A stretch of 64,000 nt of DNA from Oscillospiraceae bacterium (GTDB lineage: Bacteria; Bacillota; Clostridia; Oscillospirales; CAG-272). Both the position numbers and the translations under genes were made by a program. The first letter of the stretch is position 1. The number at the start of each line of letters is the position of its first letter. Location: NCBI GenBank assembly GCA_022009675.1, contig CP091718.1:1612001-1676000 (forward strand), given 5' to 3'. Below the pieces are notes generated by a model. That model made no database searches. It was given only the letters and a program-made list of their open reading frames with translations, and was not told the DNA's origin. Positions 38,229 to 47,880 of this stretch are shown here, in pieces.

Positions 38229-38790
38229 AAATGATAGAGGCTTTGCTGTGGAAAAATCAGTGCAGAGAGTCTATTATAATTCGGGATGATTCAGACACTA
38301 TAAAGGAAAAGTTTATAAACCAGTATATTGATAAACATGTGCCCGGGTATCACGAGCACATTGAAATCATTCATCATTATGGATACAGAGGGTATCTTTG
38401 GGAGTTTTGCAAGAAGGAAGGTCGCAAGATTATCGGCGAAAAAGAGGCATTCTTGTGGATTGAAGAGCAGGGGACTACGCTGTTCTTCTTTGACAATTCA
38501 AATTACATGGGAGAGGAAACAGTCGCATCTATACCTGATATAGAATGGACAAACCATGTATATCAATGTAAAGGAGATACAGTTTGCCGCCTTTCAAAGG
38601 CGTACAATCCCTATGATTCTCGAAGCGCAGCCTACATGAAGTCTAACCGAATCAATCCATTCCCCCAGTCATTCTATATTTGTACACCAGATCTATCCCA
38701 ATGTATTATGTTGACCGGGAGTATGAGCGTATATCCGGCAAAGAGCAAGATCGTATATGCGTACTGTACGAGAACGGATAGGCATTCGCA
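38225..38790 (+). CDS. Candidate immunity protein of tip 2
   Basis: Starts MKMIEALLWKNQCRESIIIR with the ATG overlapping the tip 2 stop. About 180 residues are convincing (IIHHYGYRGYLWEFCKKEGR, RKIIGEKEAFLWIEEQGT, PFPQSFYICTPDLSQCIML) before the frame runs into the next, unrelated fragment. No signal peptide or TM helix. Immunity function is inferred only from position. Confidence 0.5.
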
Positions 38791-39255
38791 ACAGGTTGAC
38801 GCTACAGTCCTTCGGATTCTACGGACTATAACTGTTATGCGTATGCACTAGGGGAAAATCAGTGGAAATATGTCGGAGGAAGTCCGGATGCGGTAAAAGA
38901 CTTTAGCGTCGACAAAGTCGCGGAAATGGTTTTGATGGATGCTCAAAAGGATGGCAGAAAGATGCGAATCATTGATTCTTATGATTCGCCAATTGAAAGC
39001 AATGAGTACAGGATAGCATTGCGTACTGGCGAAGATGATTACCATTTCATGATCCAACATAGTGACGGATCTTGGTCACATAAACCGGGGTTCTGTAGTA
39101 CAAGATTAATTGATGGAGATAATCCAAGTGTAATTTCGTGGGATGCTCCTCAAGTCAATACCTTTCTTTTATACAATTTCGGCATAGTGAAAGAGATAGG
39201 CTATGTGCCCAATTACTATGACAGTAGGACGGTCTACTTTGCAGTATCTAAATAA
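38760..39255 (+). pseudogene. Orphan cysteine-peptidase-like toxin end (frameshifted)
   Basis: After frame changes near 38787 and 38810 it reads DSTDYNCYAYALGENQWKYV-GGSPD, then DDYHFMIQHSDGSWSHKPGF and YNFGIVKEIGYVPNYYDSRT. N-C-Y-A-Y-A-L and Y-H-F ... D-G-x-W-S-H-K-x-G are the Cys and His motifs of a papain/NlpC-like domain found at the ends of YD-repeat and insecticidal toxins. No rhs core precedes it, so it is a detached tip. The following lipoprotein gene is the likely immunity partner. Confidence 0.55.
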
Positions 39256-39269
39256 GGAGGCAGCAAGCA

Positions 39270-39632
39270 ATGAAAAGAATTATGAATTGGATTATTTTTG
39301 TATCTATTTGTCTCGTATGTATGGCTTTCGTTTTCGGATGCCGATTAATATCAAGCACGAACGATGGTAGGGAGGCATCTATGAAAGATTATTACACAAG
39401 GGAGGATTTCCAATCCATTGTAATAGGAAAATCCACGTATCAAGATGTATATGTTATTGCGCCCATAGAGACTTTGCAGATTACATCTTATGGAGGATTT
39501 TGCGATTACCCTATGCAAAACGGGGGATATGTCCGTATAAAGTTTTACGAAAAAAATCTGATCGTAGGTGATATTGAAGAGATCTCTCTGCCTCCGGAAA
39601 CGAAACCTAATGAGGAAACGTTGCATCAATAA
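39270..39632 (+). CDS. Lipoprotein, candidate immunity to the cysteine-peptidase-like toxin
   Basis: A 120-residue protein with a lipoprotein signal: MKRIMNWIIFVSICLVCMAF-VFGC, lipobox ending in Cys. The mature part (YYTREDFQSIVIGKSTYQDV, YPMQNGGYVRIKFYEKNLIV) resembles small SmpA/OmlA-like repeats (F-x-x-I-x-I-G-K-S/T). AGGAGG is 8 bases ahead of the ATG. An outer-face lipoprotein would suit a toxin that acts outside the membrane, which is inference. Confidence 0.55.
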   Translation: MKRIMNWIIFVSICLVCMAFVFGCRLISSTNDGREASMKDYYTREDFQSIVIGKSTYQDVYVIAPIETLQITSYGGFCDYPMQNGGYVRIKFYEKNLIVGDIEEISLPPETKPNEETLHQ

Positions 39633-39654
39633 GGAACGATAGAAATCATTTCTT

Positions 39655-40056
39655 TTGATATGGGAACCCACTTCCTGTTGTATTTGTATGACGAGAACGG
39701 CGCTCCCGTCGGGTTGCAGTACCGAAACAAGACCTATGGAACGTATACGTTTGACACCTACTACTTCGAGAAGAACCTGCAAGGGGACATTATCGCCATC
39801 TACACGGAAAAACGGAACCAAGATAGGCTCGTACACCTATGACGCATGGGGCAACTGCACGGTTTCCACCGAGTCGGGCGCGACAACGATTCAGAAGCGG
39901 ATTGTCCGCACGCTCAATCCGTTCCGGTATCGGGGGTATTACTACGATACCGAGACCGGGCTGTACTATCTGCAAAGCCGGTATCGAGAGGGTGCTGAGG
40001 AAGCAGGGTGGAGATACTATTGGGATGTTATAAGACCGCCAATGATTGTTTGTTAA
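39655..40056 (+). pseudogene. Orphan rhs tip 3, truncated in the core
   Basis: A 330-bp copy of the rhs core (YLYDENGAPVGLQYRNKTYG, FEKNLQGDIIAIYTE, shift, YDAWGNCTVSTESGATTIQK, FRYRGYYYDTETGLYYLQSR). It breaks after S-R-Y, lacking the usual YNPQWGRFLNADG end, and passes into REGAEEAGWRYYWDVIRPP before stopping. There is no start codon at its head and no intact toxin; it is a recombination remnant. Confidence 0.7.
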
Positions 40057-40068
40057 AGGGAGGGGCTA

Positions 40069-40782
40069 ATGATTACAAGGAATATGGCTTTGCGCATGGC
40101 TGTTTTTATCGTTTGTCTGTCTATCATTTTTCCACTGTGTGCTTGCGAACCTCATGGTTACAGTGGCTCGGATATGGATCTCATACAGCGTGACCCACAA
40201 CTCCTTTCCTATGACAGATTACTATGAAACCATCACGCCGATGGACACCGATGCTTATGGAAGGGTGCTGTTCGAATATCGCACAAGTATGGCTTTGTTT
40301 TATGATACTGAGGACGGATTCGTATACGCGTATATGGTCATGCAAAGAAGTGACGAGGACACTTGCTCCTATTATAATTTGGAATGCTGCATGCTTTCAA
40401 AAATCTCAACTATCCGGAAATGAGGAGAATTTGGCCAGTTTGAAGGAAAAGAATGATTGGGGGAAACCCTTGCAGGAAGCACTTATAACAACATCACCAG
40501 TGAAAAGAAAATATTTGAGCATCGACGAAAGCGAACTGGACAAAATTGCCCGGATGATGGGAATTCGTGATAAGTATCAGTGTGGAAGTTTTTCATCTGA
40601 TCCTCTGGGGGGGAGAAGTAATTCTTTTCCGGGAATATGATGACGCGGACGGATTGGTGTATCATGATGCATATGCAGCTATACTGCCTTACGGATATGC
40701 AGGCGAAGCTGTACAGTATGTGAAGCTGGTCGATATTTATAACTATCCGGAAGAACTTGCTGTGTGGCTAAGGAAACACTGA
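40069..40782 (+). CDS. Lipoprotein, candidate immunity protein (frameshifted)
   Basis: Starts MITRNMALRMAVFIVCLSII-FPLCACE with lipobox L-C-A-C and AGGGAGG upstream. After S-Y-D the frame changes to DYYETITPMDTDAYGRVLFE-YRTSMALFYDTEDGFVYAYM, then to LQEALITTSPVKRKYLSIDE and finally EVILFREYDDADGLVYHDAY, ending EELAVWLRKH. Total about 238 residues. Position after an rhs remnant and the export signal suggest an immunity lipoprotein whose toxin has been lost. Confidence 0.5.
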
Positions 40783-40794
40783 TTATAGCAACTT

Positions 40795-41150
40795 CCAAAA
40801 TAGCAGTCACCCTTGACAATTGCAGCAAAGAGTGGTACAATATGTCACAGGGAGATGAGAAAAATGGGCAAAATGCTGCACGTGCGGGGCAGAAAGCGGC
40901 TGTTGAACGGCGATGACAAACAACACATATCACGCCGCAGGCATAGAGCTGCGGTATCTGCCGCCGTACAGCCCCGATATGAATCCGATTGGGATGCTGT
41001 GGTCGAAGATAAAGGCGCTTTTGCGCAAATGGGAGTGCCAGACTGCCGAACTCTTGCTTAAAACTGTCTCCTGTGCGCTTTTGTGCGTCAGTCAACGGGA
41101 TTGCGTTGGCTGGTTTAAAGCCGATGGATATTGCCTGTAATTTTGGGAAT
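40795..41150 (+). mobile_element. IS630-type remnant with internal deletion
   Basis: The 5' end keeps a promoter, TTGACA (40813-40818), 17 bases, TACAAT (40836-40841), and an ATG with GGGAGATGAG upstream (MGKMLHVRGRKRLL). The sequence then jumps to the transposase C terminus, ELRYLPPYSPDMNPIGMLWS-KIKALLRKWE, with the family P-x-Y-S-P-D-x-N-P-I motif, ending GWFKADGYCL. Most of the catalytic domain is gone. Confidence 0.65.
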
Positions 41151-41273
41151 TGCTATAATAGTACTGGGATGTATCAGGCATTTAAGAATACGTGGGGCGG
41201 AGATTCGCGGTGGTCATTCTATGACTATCTTAACTTAGCCATTCTCCAAAATTTTGATAATGAGGTTATGAAT

Positions 41274-41803
41274 ATGAAAAAGATGTGTTTTCTATTTATT
41301 GTGCTAATACTTTTTACATCGTGTTCGCTTGGAGATGAATATATGAATGCTTTTTAAGAAAAAAATGATGAAAGTATCGCTAATAATACTTTTTGAAAAA
41401 GTGATCAATACGATAAAGTTTAAAGACAATACCGAACTTGAAGCGCTGTTTTCAAAAAGTCGCACAAAGTGAGGCAAGTAATCTTGGAGAAAATTCCATA
41501 AAATTATTTGAATTCATTCAAGGAGATATTGTTTCATTTTTCTGATGCGTCAGAAGCGGGAGTAGGAGTTGATTATAAAAACAGAACAAGCAAAAAAAGC
41601 AAAAGATAGTACAGTCTGCCTTTTATCTTGAAACAAGTGCGCAAAAATATTATATAGCTATTAGAGAATGTACAAAGGATGATTTTGACAATAATAATGT
41701 CGGTGTGATATCTATCTACATTATCAAATCAGAGGATTGGGATGAGGACTATATATATCGTGGCGATGGGAAATGGACACCGGGAATAAATATCATGGAA
41801 TGA
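41274..41803 (+). CDS. DUF5104-like lipoprotein (frameshifted)
   Basis: Starts MKKMCFLFIVLILFTSCSLG with a lipobox (F-T-S-C). Frames joined at A-runs give INTIKFKDNTELEALFSKSA, NLGENSIKLFEFIQGDIVSF, SAFYLETSAQKYYIAIRECT, then VGVISIYIIKSEDWDEDYIY and YRGDGKWTPGIN. The order F-S, I-x-x-L-F-x-F-x-x-G-x-I-V-S, and W/G-D-G-K-x-T-P-G-I is that of DUF5104 lipoproteins, which often lie beside Firmicute rhs or LXG toxins. Role inferred: immunity. Confidence 0.6.
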
Positions 41804-41937
41804 TCTTGAGGTTGGACGGTTTATAAGCGCGGATTCACAATTAAACACTTCTTTTGGGATCTTGGATTCAATCAGTTTTCTTACTGTCTAAACAACCCAG
41901 TCAATATGAATGTGGAATTAAGGTATTAAGAATGTTT
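41804..41937 (+). pseudogene. Short rhs core fragment (tip 4)
   Basis: LEVGRFISADSQLNTSFGIL-GFNQFSYCLNNPVNMNVELR is a divergent copy of the segment that closes the rhs core. It lacks a start and any toxin. Confidence 0.6.
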
Positions 41938-41950
41938 GAAGTAAAAAAAT

Positions 41951-42136
41951 ATGATGACGGATTATAAGGAATTATGTCTTCTGCATTGTGCAAATTTAAG
42001 TGATTGCACTACTAAAGAAGATGTTAACGGCATAATGCTGCAATGAAGCAACTTGGCAAATTGTTTTATCAGATTCAAGACGAACTAGACAAATCATTTC
42101 TTTTGGAATTATTATCGAATGAAAATGATCGTACGT
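41951..42136 (+). pseudogene. Fragment of a small soluble immunity-type protein
   Basis: From ATG 41951: MMTDYKELCLLHCANLSDCT-TKEDV; after a one-base shift RHNAAMKQLGKLFYQIQDEL and DKSFLLELLSNEND. It is helical and acidic and is cut off where the 42137 repeat begins. Not recognised. Confidence 0.4.
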
Positions 42137-42270
42137 ATCACAACGGCGATGCTTGCTGGTACCTGGTACAGAGCAGTCACATTCGCTTTTTTTCGGCAGG
42201 TACCGCCCGAAAGAGCAGGTCACGGGAGGGTGAAAACCTCTCCTGGGCACATAGCAGAATCCAGCCGAGA
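42137..42270 (+). repeat. Non-coding repeat upstream of an rhs tip, copy 1
   Basis: Similar to 47526-47640: both begin TATCACAA-y-GGCGATGCTT, contain a GGAGGG/CCTCTCC-type stem (GGGAGGGTGAAAACCTCTCC here) and ACATA-x-CAGAA-x-CCA, and run directly into rhs core DNA (LYYLQSRYY). No frame is conserved between the copies. Confidence 0.6.
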
Positions 42271-42862
42271 CCCAGTTGTACTACTTGCAGAGCAGATACT
42301 ATAATCCCGCGACGGGTAGATTCATCAATGCGGATGGATATGTGAATGCCAACGGAACCCTTACCGGATATAACATGTATGCTTATTGTGATAATAATCC
42401 TGTGAATGGATATGATCCAGCAGGCAAATGGACAATTTCAACTGGTTACAATATATCAGCATTTTTTTAATTGGATGGTTTTACATGGTCTGTTAACATA
42501 TCATTTGATTCGTCAGGTAACATCGCAATACAAACAACGAAAGCGAATGTCTTTGAAAAACAAAGCGGTGCCATTATCGGACCAGCTTCAGCAGGTGTGT
42601 CAAGAATATTTTCTATTACAAACTGTGATACAGTTGATGATCTTGAAGGTATCTTTCATAATTATGGTGCTTCTGCAAATGTATATGGTCCTGTTTCAGC
42701 AGGTTTAGAAGCAAATTTCACCCCTGATGATGAATGGGGAGGTATTACGGTTTCTGGTGGCGTTGGAGCTGGCGTAGATATACACGCTTCTGCAACTAAC
42801 ACAGAAACTGTGGTTAAGTTTAACCCTGCGGAATGGATTAAAGGAGCATGGAAAAAAATAAA
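42271..42862 (+). CDS. Orphan rhs tip 5 with Gly/Ala-rich toxin-like domain (frameshifted)
   Basis: Core fragment LYYLQSRYYNPATGRFINAD-GYVNANGTLTGYNMYAY, closing D-P-A-G-K-W. After a T7 run at about 42464 the frame changes to GFTWSVNISFDSSGNIAIQT, GAIIGPASAGVSRIFSITNC, TVDDLEGIFHNYGASANVYG and WGGITVSGGVGAGVDIHASA, ending ACG-poor PAEWIKGAWKK. The variable domain is beta-rich with alternating small residues and resembles secreted proteins of unknown role found behind rhs cores. The next gene encodes a membrane protein. Confidence 0.55.
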
Positions 42863-42879
42863 GGGGGGTGTTTGCTTAA

Positions 42880-43334
42880 TGAAAAAATATGCAGCTTCCG
42901 GAATAATAAGGTATATTTTTATAGCGCCATTGATCCCGTGCTTATTGGTACTAATATTTTCCCTTATGTATATTAGACAAGGTCAATTCGGTTTCCTTTG
43001 TTTCTGTGTTTTGTTCTTTTTATTTGTTTTTTTCATTACCATTGAACTCATACTTTTTCATAATGCGTTCCTTCGCATTTTTTTATTGATGATAAAGGAA
43101 TTGCAAATAAATATTTTTCGGTTATATTGGGATGATGCACTTGCATTCCGAATTATTGAAGTGAATTTTTGGGGGTTTTACCCAAAAAAATACTCGGTCG
43201 ATATTCTGTGCATAGGAGATGTCTCCGCGAATTCTTTCCCTGCACTTGATCCTCGTAAGACAATTTTTATATCTCTCAACAAAAGAACAAAAGAAATTAT
43301 ACGCGCGGTGGCAGGAGATAAATTCCCTTTATAG
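42880..43334 (+). CDS. Membrane protein, candidate immunity for tip 5
   Basis: About 151 residues from ATG 42880, preceded by a GGGGGG-TG ribosome site. Two TM helices (IRYIFIAPLIPCLLVLIFSL and GFLCFCVLFFLFVFFITIEL) are followed by a soluble C-terminal domain with FWGFYPKKYSVDILCIGDVS. A two-TM protein coded directly after an exported toxin tip is a common form of immunity to membrane-targeting toxins; here that is inference. Confidence 0.5.
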
Positions 43335-43383
43335 TGTTTTATTGCTGTTTTGGACAGATTGCATCAAAAAAATTTCTTTATAA

Positions 43384-44391
43384 TCCGTGCTGCAGTCTGA
43401 CTACCGGTTTGCCTACAATGCAGACGGGATCCGGACCTCCGAGACGATTGGCGGTCAAGAGCACCGCTACCTGCTGAACGGGAGCCAGATCGTGGCGGAG
43501 GAGTTCGGCATATACTGTCTTGTATACCTGTACGACGAGAACGGCGCGCCCATCGGGATGCAGTACCGGACGCAGAGCATGGCGGCCGGGGAGTTCCAGG
43601 ACTACTTCTTTGAGAAGAACCTGCAGGGGGACATTGTTGCTATCTATAACGCCGCCGGAAAGAAAAATCGGTACGTATACGTATGACGCCTGGGGAAATT
43701 TTACCTTCAGCACGGCATCCGATGCGACGACGGTGGAGAAGCGCATCGTGCGGACATATAACCCCTTCCGCTACCGCGGGTACTACTACGATACTGAGAC
43801 CAAACTGTACTATTTGCAGAGTCGGTATTATAATCCTGAAACGGGACGGTTCCTCAATGTAGACTCCTGCCTGTACAGTCATATACTGGGCTACAACCTT
43901 TACCTGTACTGCCACAATAATCCGGTAAACTACTATGACCCCAAAGGGGATGACGCGATTGCACTGCTTGCGGGATGGGCTTCGTCCGCATGGGGATTGG
44001 CTGCTGCCGACGGACCGTTGCCAATTGGGGACATCATATATGGCGCGGGGTGCCTTGTGCTCGGGAGTGTCGTCATAATAGAGGCTATAACTGTTTCAGA
44101 CGAGGCTGCTGCTTTTCCAGTGGACAATTCATTTCCAACAGTTGATGTTTTGCCGTATGATACGGCGGTGATTGACGCCGCTATTGACGCCGCTACGGTT
44201 AGTATTCGTATTGGAGTGACTGTGGCGAAGGAAAAACATGATCCAGATCCCTTTGCTCGACCGGGACAAAAGAAGCAAGGGCGAGAGAGAAAAGAAAAAA
44301 GAAAGGAGCAGATAATTGGAATCCAAATCCCAATAAGCGTCCCAAACCTCTTCCTCACCATACACCGGGACGTGATCATCAAAAGTATTAA
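43384..44391 (+). CDS. Orphan rhs tip 6 with basic C-terminal domain (frameshifted)
   Basis: A divergent core: YRFAYNADGIRTSETIGGQE, LVYLYDENGAPIGMQYRTQS, FEKNLQGDIVAIYNAAGKK, then after an A-run shift YTYDAWGNFTFSTASDATTV-EKRIVRTYNPFRYRGYYYDT and NPETGRFLNVDSCLYSHILG. After Y-D-P-K-G-D-D comes a hydrophobic linker and a Lys/Pro-rich tip; shifting one base gives DNWNPNPNKRPKPLPHHTPG-RDHQKY. The toxin type is unknown to me; the small basic tip could bind nucleic acid. Confidence 0.6.
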
Positions 44392-44392
44392 T

Positions 44393-44882
44393 ATGAAAAT
44401 GTGGAAAAATAGATACCAAAGAGAATGAATACTACCGTGAGCACCAAGTCCGCAGGGGGCTTCGTCTCCGGTTCAATCAACAGGTAAACTCCGAAGTCCG
44501 GAGAGCCTGTGTTGAATTCGGAGCGTGGCTTCGTAAAAACTATGAGTTTCCTATCCGTGTGGTGGTTTATATAAGGTCAACGGAAAAGATAAGAGCCAAG
44601 GATGGAGAACAGGTAAGCGCAACTTTCTGGGAGCCAATTGATCCGCTGGAGGAGCCGTATATCAGGATTTCCACAGGTGAATATTTATCAGAGGCGGGGA
44701 GCTTTGGACAGGATAATGCATTGGCGGGGATCCTTCATTCCATCTCACATGAGTTGACTCACTATTATCAGTGGATACACAGAATGGATAACAGTAACAG
44801 CGACAGACTTACTGAGTGGCAAGCCAGTTACTATGCGACTATGGTGATACGCCAGTACGCGTCAACGAGAGAGCATCCATAA
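44393..44882 (+). CDS. HExxH zincin-like protein after tip 6 (one frameshift)
   Basis: About 163 residues: MKMWKNRYQRENEYYREHQV, RACVEFGAWLRKNYEFPIRV, EPYIRISTGEYLSEAGSFGQ, then LAGILHSISHELTHYYQW, with zinc-binding H-E-L-T-H, and a following ERLTEWQAS-type helix. No signal peptide. Its place directly after a toxin tip suggests immunity or a second effector; a metalloprotease-fold immunity protein would be unusual. Confidence 0.55.
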
Positions 44883-44891
44883 AAAGAACCG

Positions 44892-45152
44892 GTGGACAAG
44901 CCCAAGCCACCAGACCGAAGCCTTCCGATAGAGGGTGAACCAAACTCCGACTTAGATTTAAATGACAGCGAAGGAACTAAGCAACGAAGGCACTATGGCC
45001 CGGACGGAAAAGCACAAAACGATATAGATTATCGGCATGCTGATCCTAAGAATACACATGAATTTCCTCACAAGCATAAGTGGGATTGGAATGATCCTAG
45101 CAATCCTATACGTTCAAAACCCATCCCAATCGAAAAGGAGATTTTCCCATGA
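44892..45152 (+). pseudogene. Detached RHS C-terminal toxin domain
   Basis: Starts at a GTG without ribosome site: DKPKPPDRSLPIEGEPNSDL, then EGTKQRRHYGPDGKAQNDID-YRHADPKNTHEFPHKHKWDW, ending PIPIEKEIFP. The run Y-G-x-D-G-K-A-x-x-D-I-D-Y-x-H and H-x-F-P-H-x-H-x-W-D-W is a recurrent small toxin tip of rhs proteins. No core precedes it. It overlaps the next ORF by ATGA, so the toxin-immunity pair has been kept together. Confidence 0.6.
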
Positions 45153-45416
45153 CACTTGAATATTTTCAGGACGCTCTTCGGCAGAGAAGAGAAATTCTTT
45201 TACATTTAGATGGTAAAGAATATTTCCTGCAGCCAAACTATGATTATGATCCATCTCAATACGTTTTTGTACCAAGCACGCTATATTTCAAATGGTAGTC
45301 AGATTTGGGATGTGCTTTACACGGGAGCAGTCTGTGATATCCTCAATTATCAAATTCAAAAACAATACTCTCTTAGCGCGCAATTTGAACAGTTTACTGT
45401 GGATTGTATTTTGTAA
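45149..45416 (+). CDS. Small immunity candidate for the detached toxin tip (frameshifted)
   Basis: MTLEYFQDALRQRREILLHL-DGKEYFLQPNYDYDP, with AAAGGAG ahead of the ATG; a shift near 45280 gives ARYISNGSQIWDVLYTGAVC-DILNYQIQKQYSL and the end FEQFTVDCIL. About 88 residues, soluble. Immunity role is by position. Confidence 0.5.
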
Positions 45417-45439
45417 TTTCATTAGATTTTTTTCTTTAA

Positions 45440-46516
45440 AGGCAGGCAGGCGGCTTCAGCGGGACAGTGAGCTACGGGTACAGGCAGCTCGGCAGCGGGC
45501 GCACCACCGGGCAGGTCAGCTCGTACCGGTCGGAGGTGAACGGCGCCGCGACCGCATACACGTATACCTACGACTCCAACGGCAATATCATACGGATCAC
45601 CGACCAGAGCGGCAAGGTGACGCGGTATACCTACGATAAGCTGGGACAGCTGACGCGGGAGGATAACCCGTACCTGAACAAGACCTACGTGTACACCTAC
45701 GACAACGCAGGCAATCGGCTTAGTAAGAAAAAATATGCGTATACGACGGGCACACCGGGTAACGAAACCGCGACCGAGTCTTACAATTATACCGGCGACC
45801 GGTTGACACAGGTCGGTTCGACGGTATATCAGTATGACGCCATCGGCAACCCCACCACCTACAACGGGTATACGCTGGAGTGGAACGGTCGCAAACTCAT
45901 GGAGATGTCCATGAACGTGGGACAGTTCCTGTATACCTTCGCGTATAACGCCGAGGGCATCCGAACCGTCAAGACAAACGGCAGTACGATCCACCACTAC
46001 ACGCTGAACGGCTCCCAAATCGTCACCGAGACATGGACGACGAAGAGCAGTAGTGGCGCGGAGACCCCGAACCACTTCCTGGTATACCTCTATGATGAGA
46101 ACGGCGCTCCCATCGGGTTGCAGTACCGAAACAAGAGTGATGCCAAAAATGTATTCTACACCTACTACTTCGAGAAGAACCTGCAGGGGGACGTCATCGC
46201 CATCTACACCGAGGACGGGACAAAAATCGGCTCCTACACCTATGATGCCTGGGGCAACTTCACCTATGCGTATGCCACCGGGGCCACCACGGCGCAGAAG
46301 CAAATTGTCCGCACGTTGAACCCCTTCCGGTACCGGGGATACTACTACGATACCGATACGGGGCTGTACTATCTTCAGAGCCGGTACTATAACCCCCAGT
46401 GGGGACGGTTTCTCAATGCGGATGGGCAGTTAAATGGTGGCTTGCTGGGCTACAATATGTTCGCCTATTGTGGAAATAATCCTGTTATGCGAGCAGATCC
46501 GGATGGGGAATCCTAG
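45440..46516 (+). CDS. Orphan rhs tip 7, long core without toxin
   Basis: About 350 residues in one frame, nearly identical to tips 1 and 2 (YGYRQLGSGRTTGQVSSYRS, LTREDNPYLNKTYVYTYDNA, TTKSSSGAETPNHFLVYLYD) with local differences (SDAKNVFYTYYFEKN, YAYATGATTAQKQIV). It ends GRFLNADGQLNGGLLGYNMF-AYCGNNPVMRADPDGES and a stop exactly where the variable domain normally begins, running into a lipoprotein gene. No start codon of its own is evident. Confidence 0.75.
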   Translation, partial: RQAGGFSGTVSYGYRQLGSGRTTGQVSSYRSEVNGAATAYTYTYDSNGNIIRITDQSGKVTRYTYDKLGQLTREDNPYLNKTYVYTYDNAGNRLSKKKYAYTTGTPGNETATESYNYTGDRLTQVGSTVYQYDAIGNPTTYNGYTLEWNGRKLMEMSMNVGQFLYTFAYNAEGIRTVKTNGSTIHHYTLNGSQIVTETWTTKSSSGAETPNHFLVYLYDENGAPIGLQYRNKSDAKNVFYTYYFEKNLQGDVIAIYTEDGTKIGSYTYDAWGNFTYAYATGATTAQKQIVRTLNPFRYRGYYYDTDTGLYYLQSRYYNPQWGRFLNADGQLNGGLLGYNMFAYCGNNPVMRADPDGES

Positions 46517-46948
46517 ATTCTCATAGGGCTAATAACAGTGTGTGTGTGTTTGTTATCCGGTTGTTCCTCAAATTCTGAGCCGGCACCTGGACCAGAACAG
46601 CCCAAGCCTAGTGTAGAGCCATATTCGTCATATGGCGGAGGTATAGGTAATGTATATATTGTTACTGAAGATAAAATAGCCGAAATAGAGAGTAACATAA
46701 GTGACACCGATGTTATTATTTTTGATTATAGGACTAATGATGACCCCAACATGCAGATTAAGCAATCTTATAAAATAGGGAAGAAAAAGCATCAGAAAGA
46801 AATAGCTCAGATAATGATTGATTATAATTCTGAAAATCCGGTGGATCCGGCATGGAATCGATCGGTCAATTCTCTTGTAGATGAATGGCGTTTTCATAAT
46901 TTTGCTTATTCAATAGGATATAAGAGGGAAAAGAACGGCCGATACTGA
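46517..46948 (+). CDS. Lipoprotein, start lost at rhs junction
   Basis: In frame from 46517: ILIGLITVCVCLLSGCSSNS with lipobox L-S-G-C. The mature part reads YGGGIGNVYIVTEDKIAEIE, SDTDVIIFDYRTNDDPNMQI and RSVNSLVDEWRFHNFAYSIG-YKRE. The N-terminal Met and ribosome site have been replaced by the end of tip 7 (an in-frame TAG lies just ahead). The C-terminal motif V-N-x-L-V-D-E-W-x-x-H-N-x-A-Y is one I associate with rhs-linked proteins. Function unknown. Confidence 0.5.
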   Translation: MLIGLITVCVCLLSGCSSNSEPAPGPEQPKPSVEPYSSYGGGIGNVYIVTEDKIAEIESNISDTDVIIFDYRTNDDPNMQIKQSYKIGKKKHQKEIAQIMIDYNSENPVDPAWNRSVNSLVDEWRFHNFAYSIGYKREKNGRY

Positions 46949-47077
46949 TTTTTAACAATAACGATGAGGGGAAGGGCTTTTTGGGATTTTTGTGTGGAGG
47001 TGATAAGAGGATATGTATATTAAAAATTCTACAATGGGTGATGTTATTGTCCGGAGGAATCTCCGCCTGTAATTTAC

Positions 47078-47460
47078 TTGCATTTTTATTTTTTTGCCTT
47101 TAATGTTTCCAATGGCAAATGTCTCAATTATCAAGTTAACCTTTATAGCTATAGCAGAAAAAAAGGTACGGTTATATTTTTAATTAGTTGTATGTTGACT
47201 ATATTGATTATAATAGGTGCGGCATCGATTAAACGAAATCACATATTGTTGCCGATTTTTTTAGTTTGGCTGTATATTTAGGTGACTTGATGTATGTTGG
47301 GTGTTTATTTGTTAAGGATTTAATAAGTGGCTTTATCAATACGGTTGTTATTTGGTCAGGCATTGTTGATATTATAGCTATAGTCCTGTTTGCCCTATAT
47401 TTTTACGGGGCGAATCAAGAGTATAAAACAAAATATACACTAATAGAGCTTTACTTTTAG
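47078..47460 (+). pseudogene. Small membrane protein, frameshifted
   Basis: Two frames give hydrophobic segments GTVIFLISCMLTILIIIGAA, ILLPIFLVWLYI and, in the second frame, NTVVIWSGIVDIIAIVLFAL-YFYGANQEYKTKYT. Probably a three- to four-TM immunity-type protein. No clear start; AT-rich like the other immunity genes. Confidence 0.4.
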
Positions 47461-47525
47461 CGACAAAGCTATATCGAGCCATTAAAAAGGTTTCAGGAGT
47501 ACACCTGACAAGTTTTGCTTTTGTG

Positions 47526-47640
47526 GTATCACAATGGCGATGCTTGCCGGTAGACAACATTTTGTTTCATCAGGTAACCACCCGAAAAGTCACAGTCCCG
47601 GAGGGGGATGACCCCTCTGGGTACATAACAGAACCCAACC
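47526..47640 (+). repeat. Non-coding repeat upstream of an rhs tip, copy 2
   Basis: Homologous to 42137-42270. Here the central stem is CGGAGGGGG-ATGA-CCCCTCTG. It runs straight into the core at GACACCGGGCTGTACTATCT (D-T-G-L-Y-Y-L). Confidence 0.6.
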
Positions 47641-47880
47641 GACACCGGGCTGTACTATCTGCAAAGCCGGTACTATAACCCGCAGTGGGGACGGTTCTTG
47701 AATGCGGATGGGTATGTCAGCACCGGAACAGGACTGCTGGGCTACAATATGTATGCGTATTGTAATAATAATCGTGTTATGGGATATGGCTCAAATGGAA
47801 ATATGATAATTCATAATCCTCGAATGTTTTTCAACTATGGATTTATTCATGAAGCTTTTTATATGGTGAAAGGAGTTTGT
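47641..47880 (+). pseudogene. Orphan rhs tip 8, short
   Basis: DTGLYYLQSRYYNPQWGRFL-NADGYVSTGTGLLGYNMYAY-CNNNRVMGYGSNG, then a short non-RHS end MIIHNPRMFFNYGFIHEAFY. No toxin domain of useful size. Confidence 0.65.
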
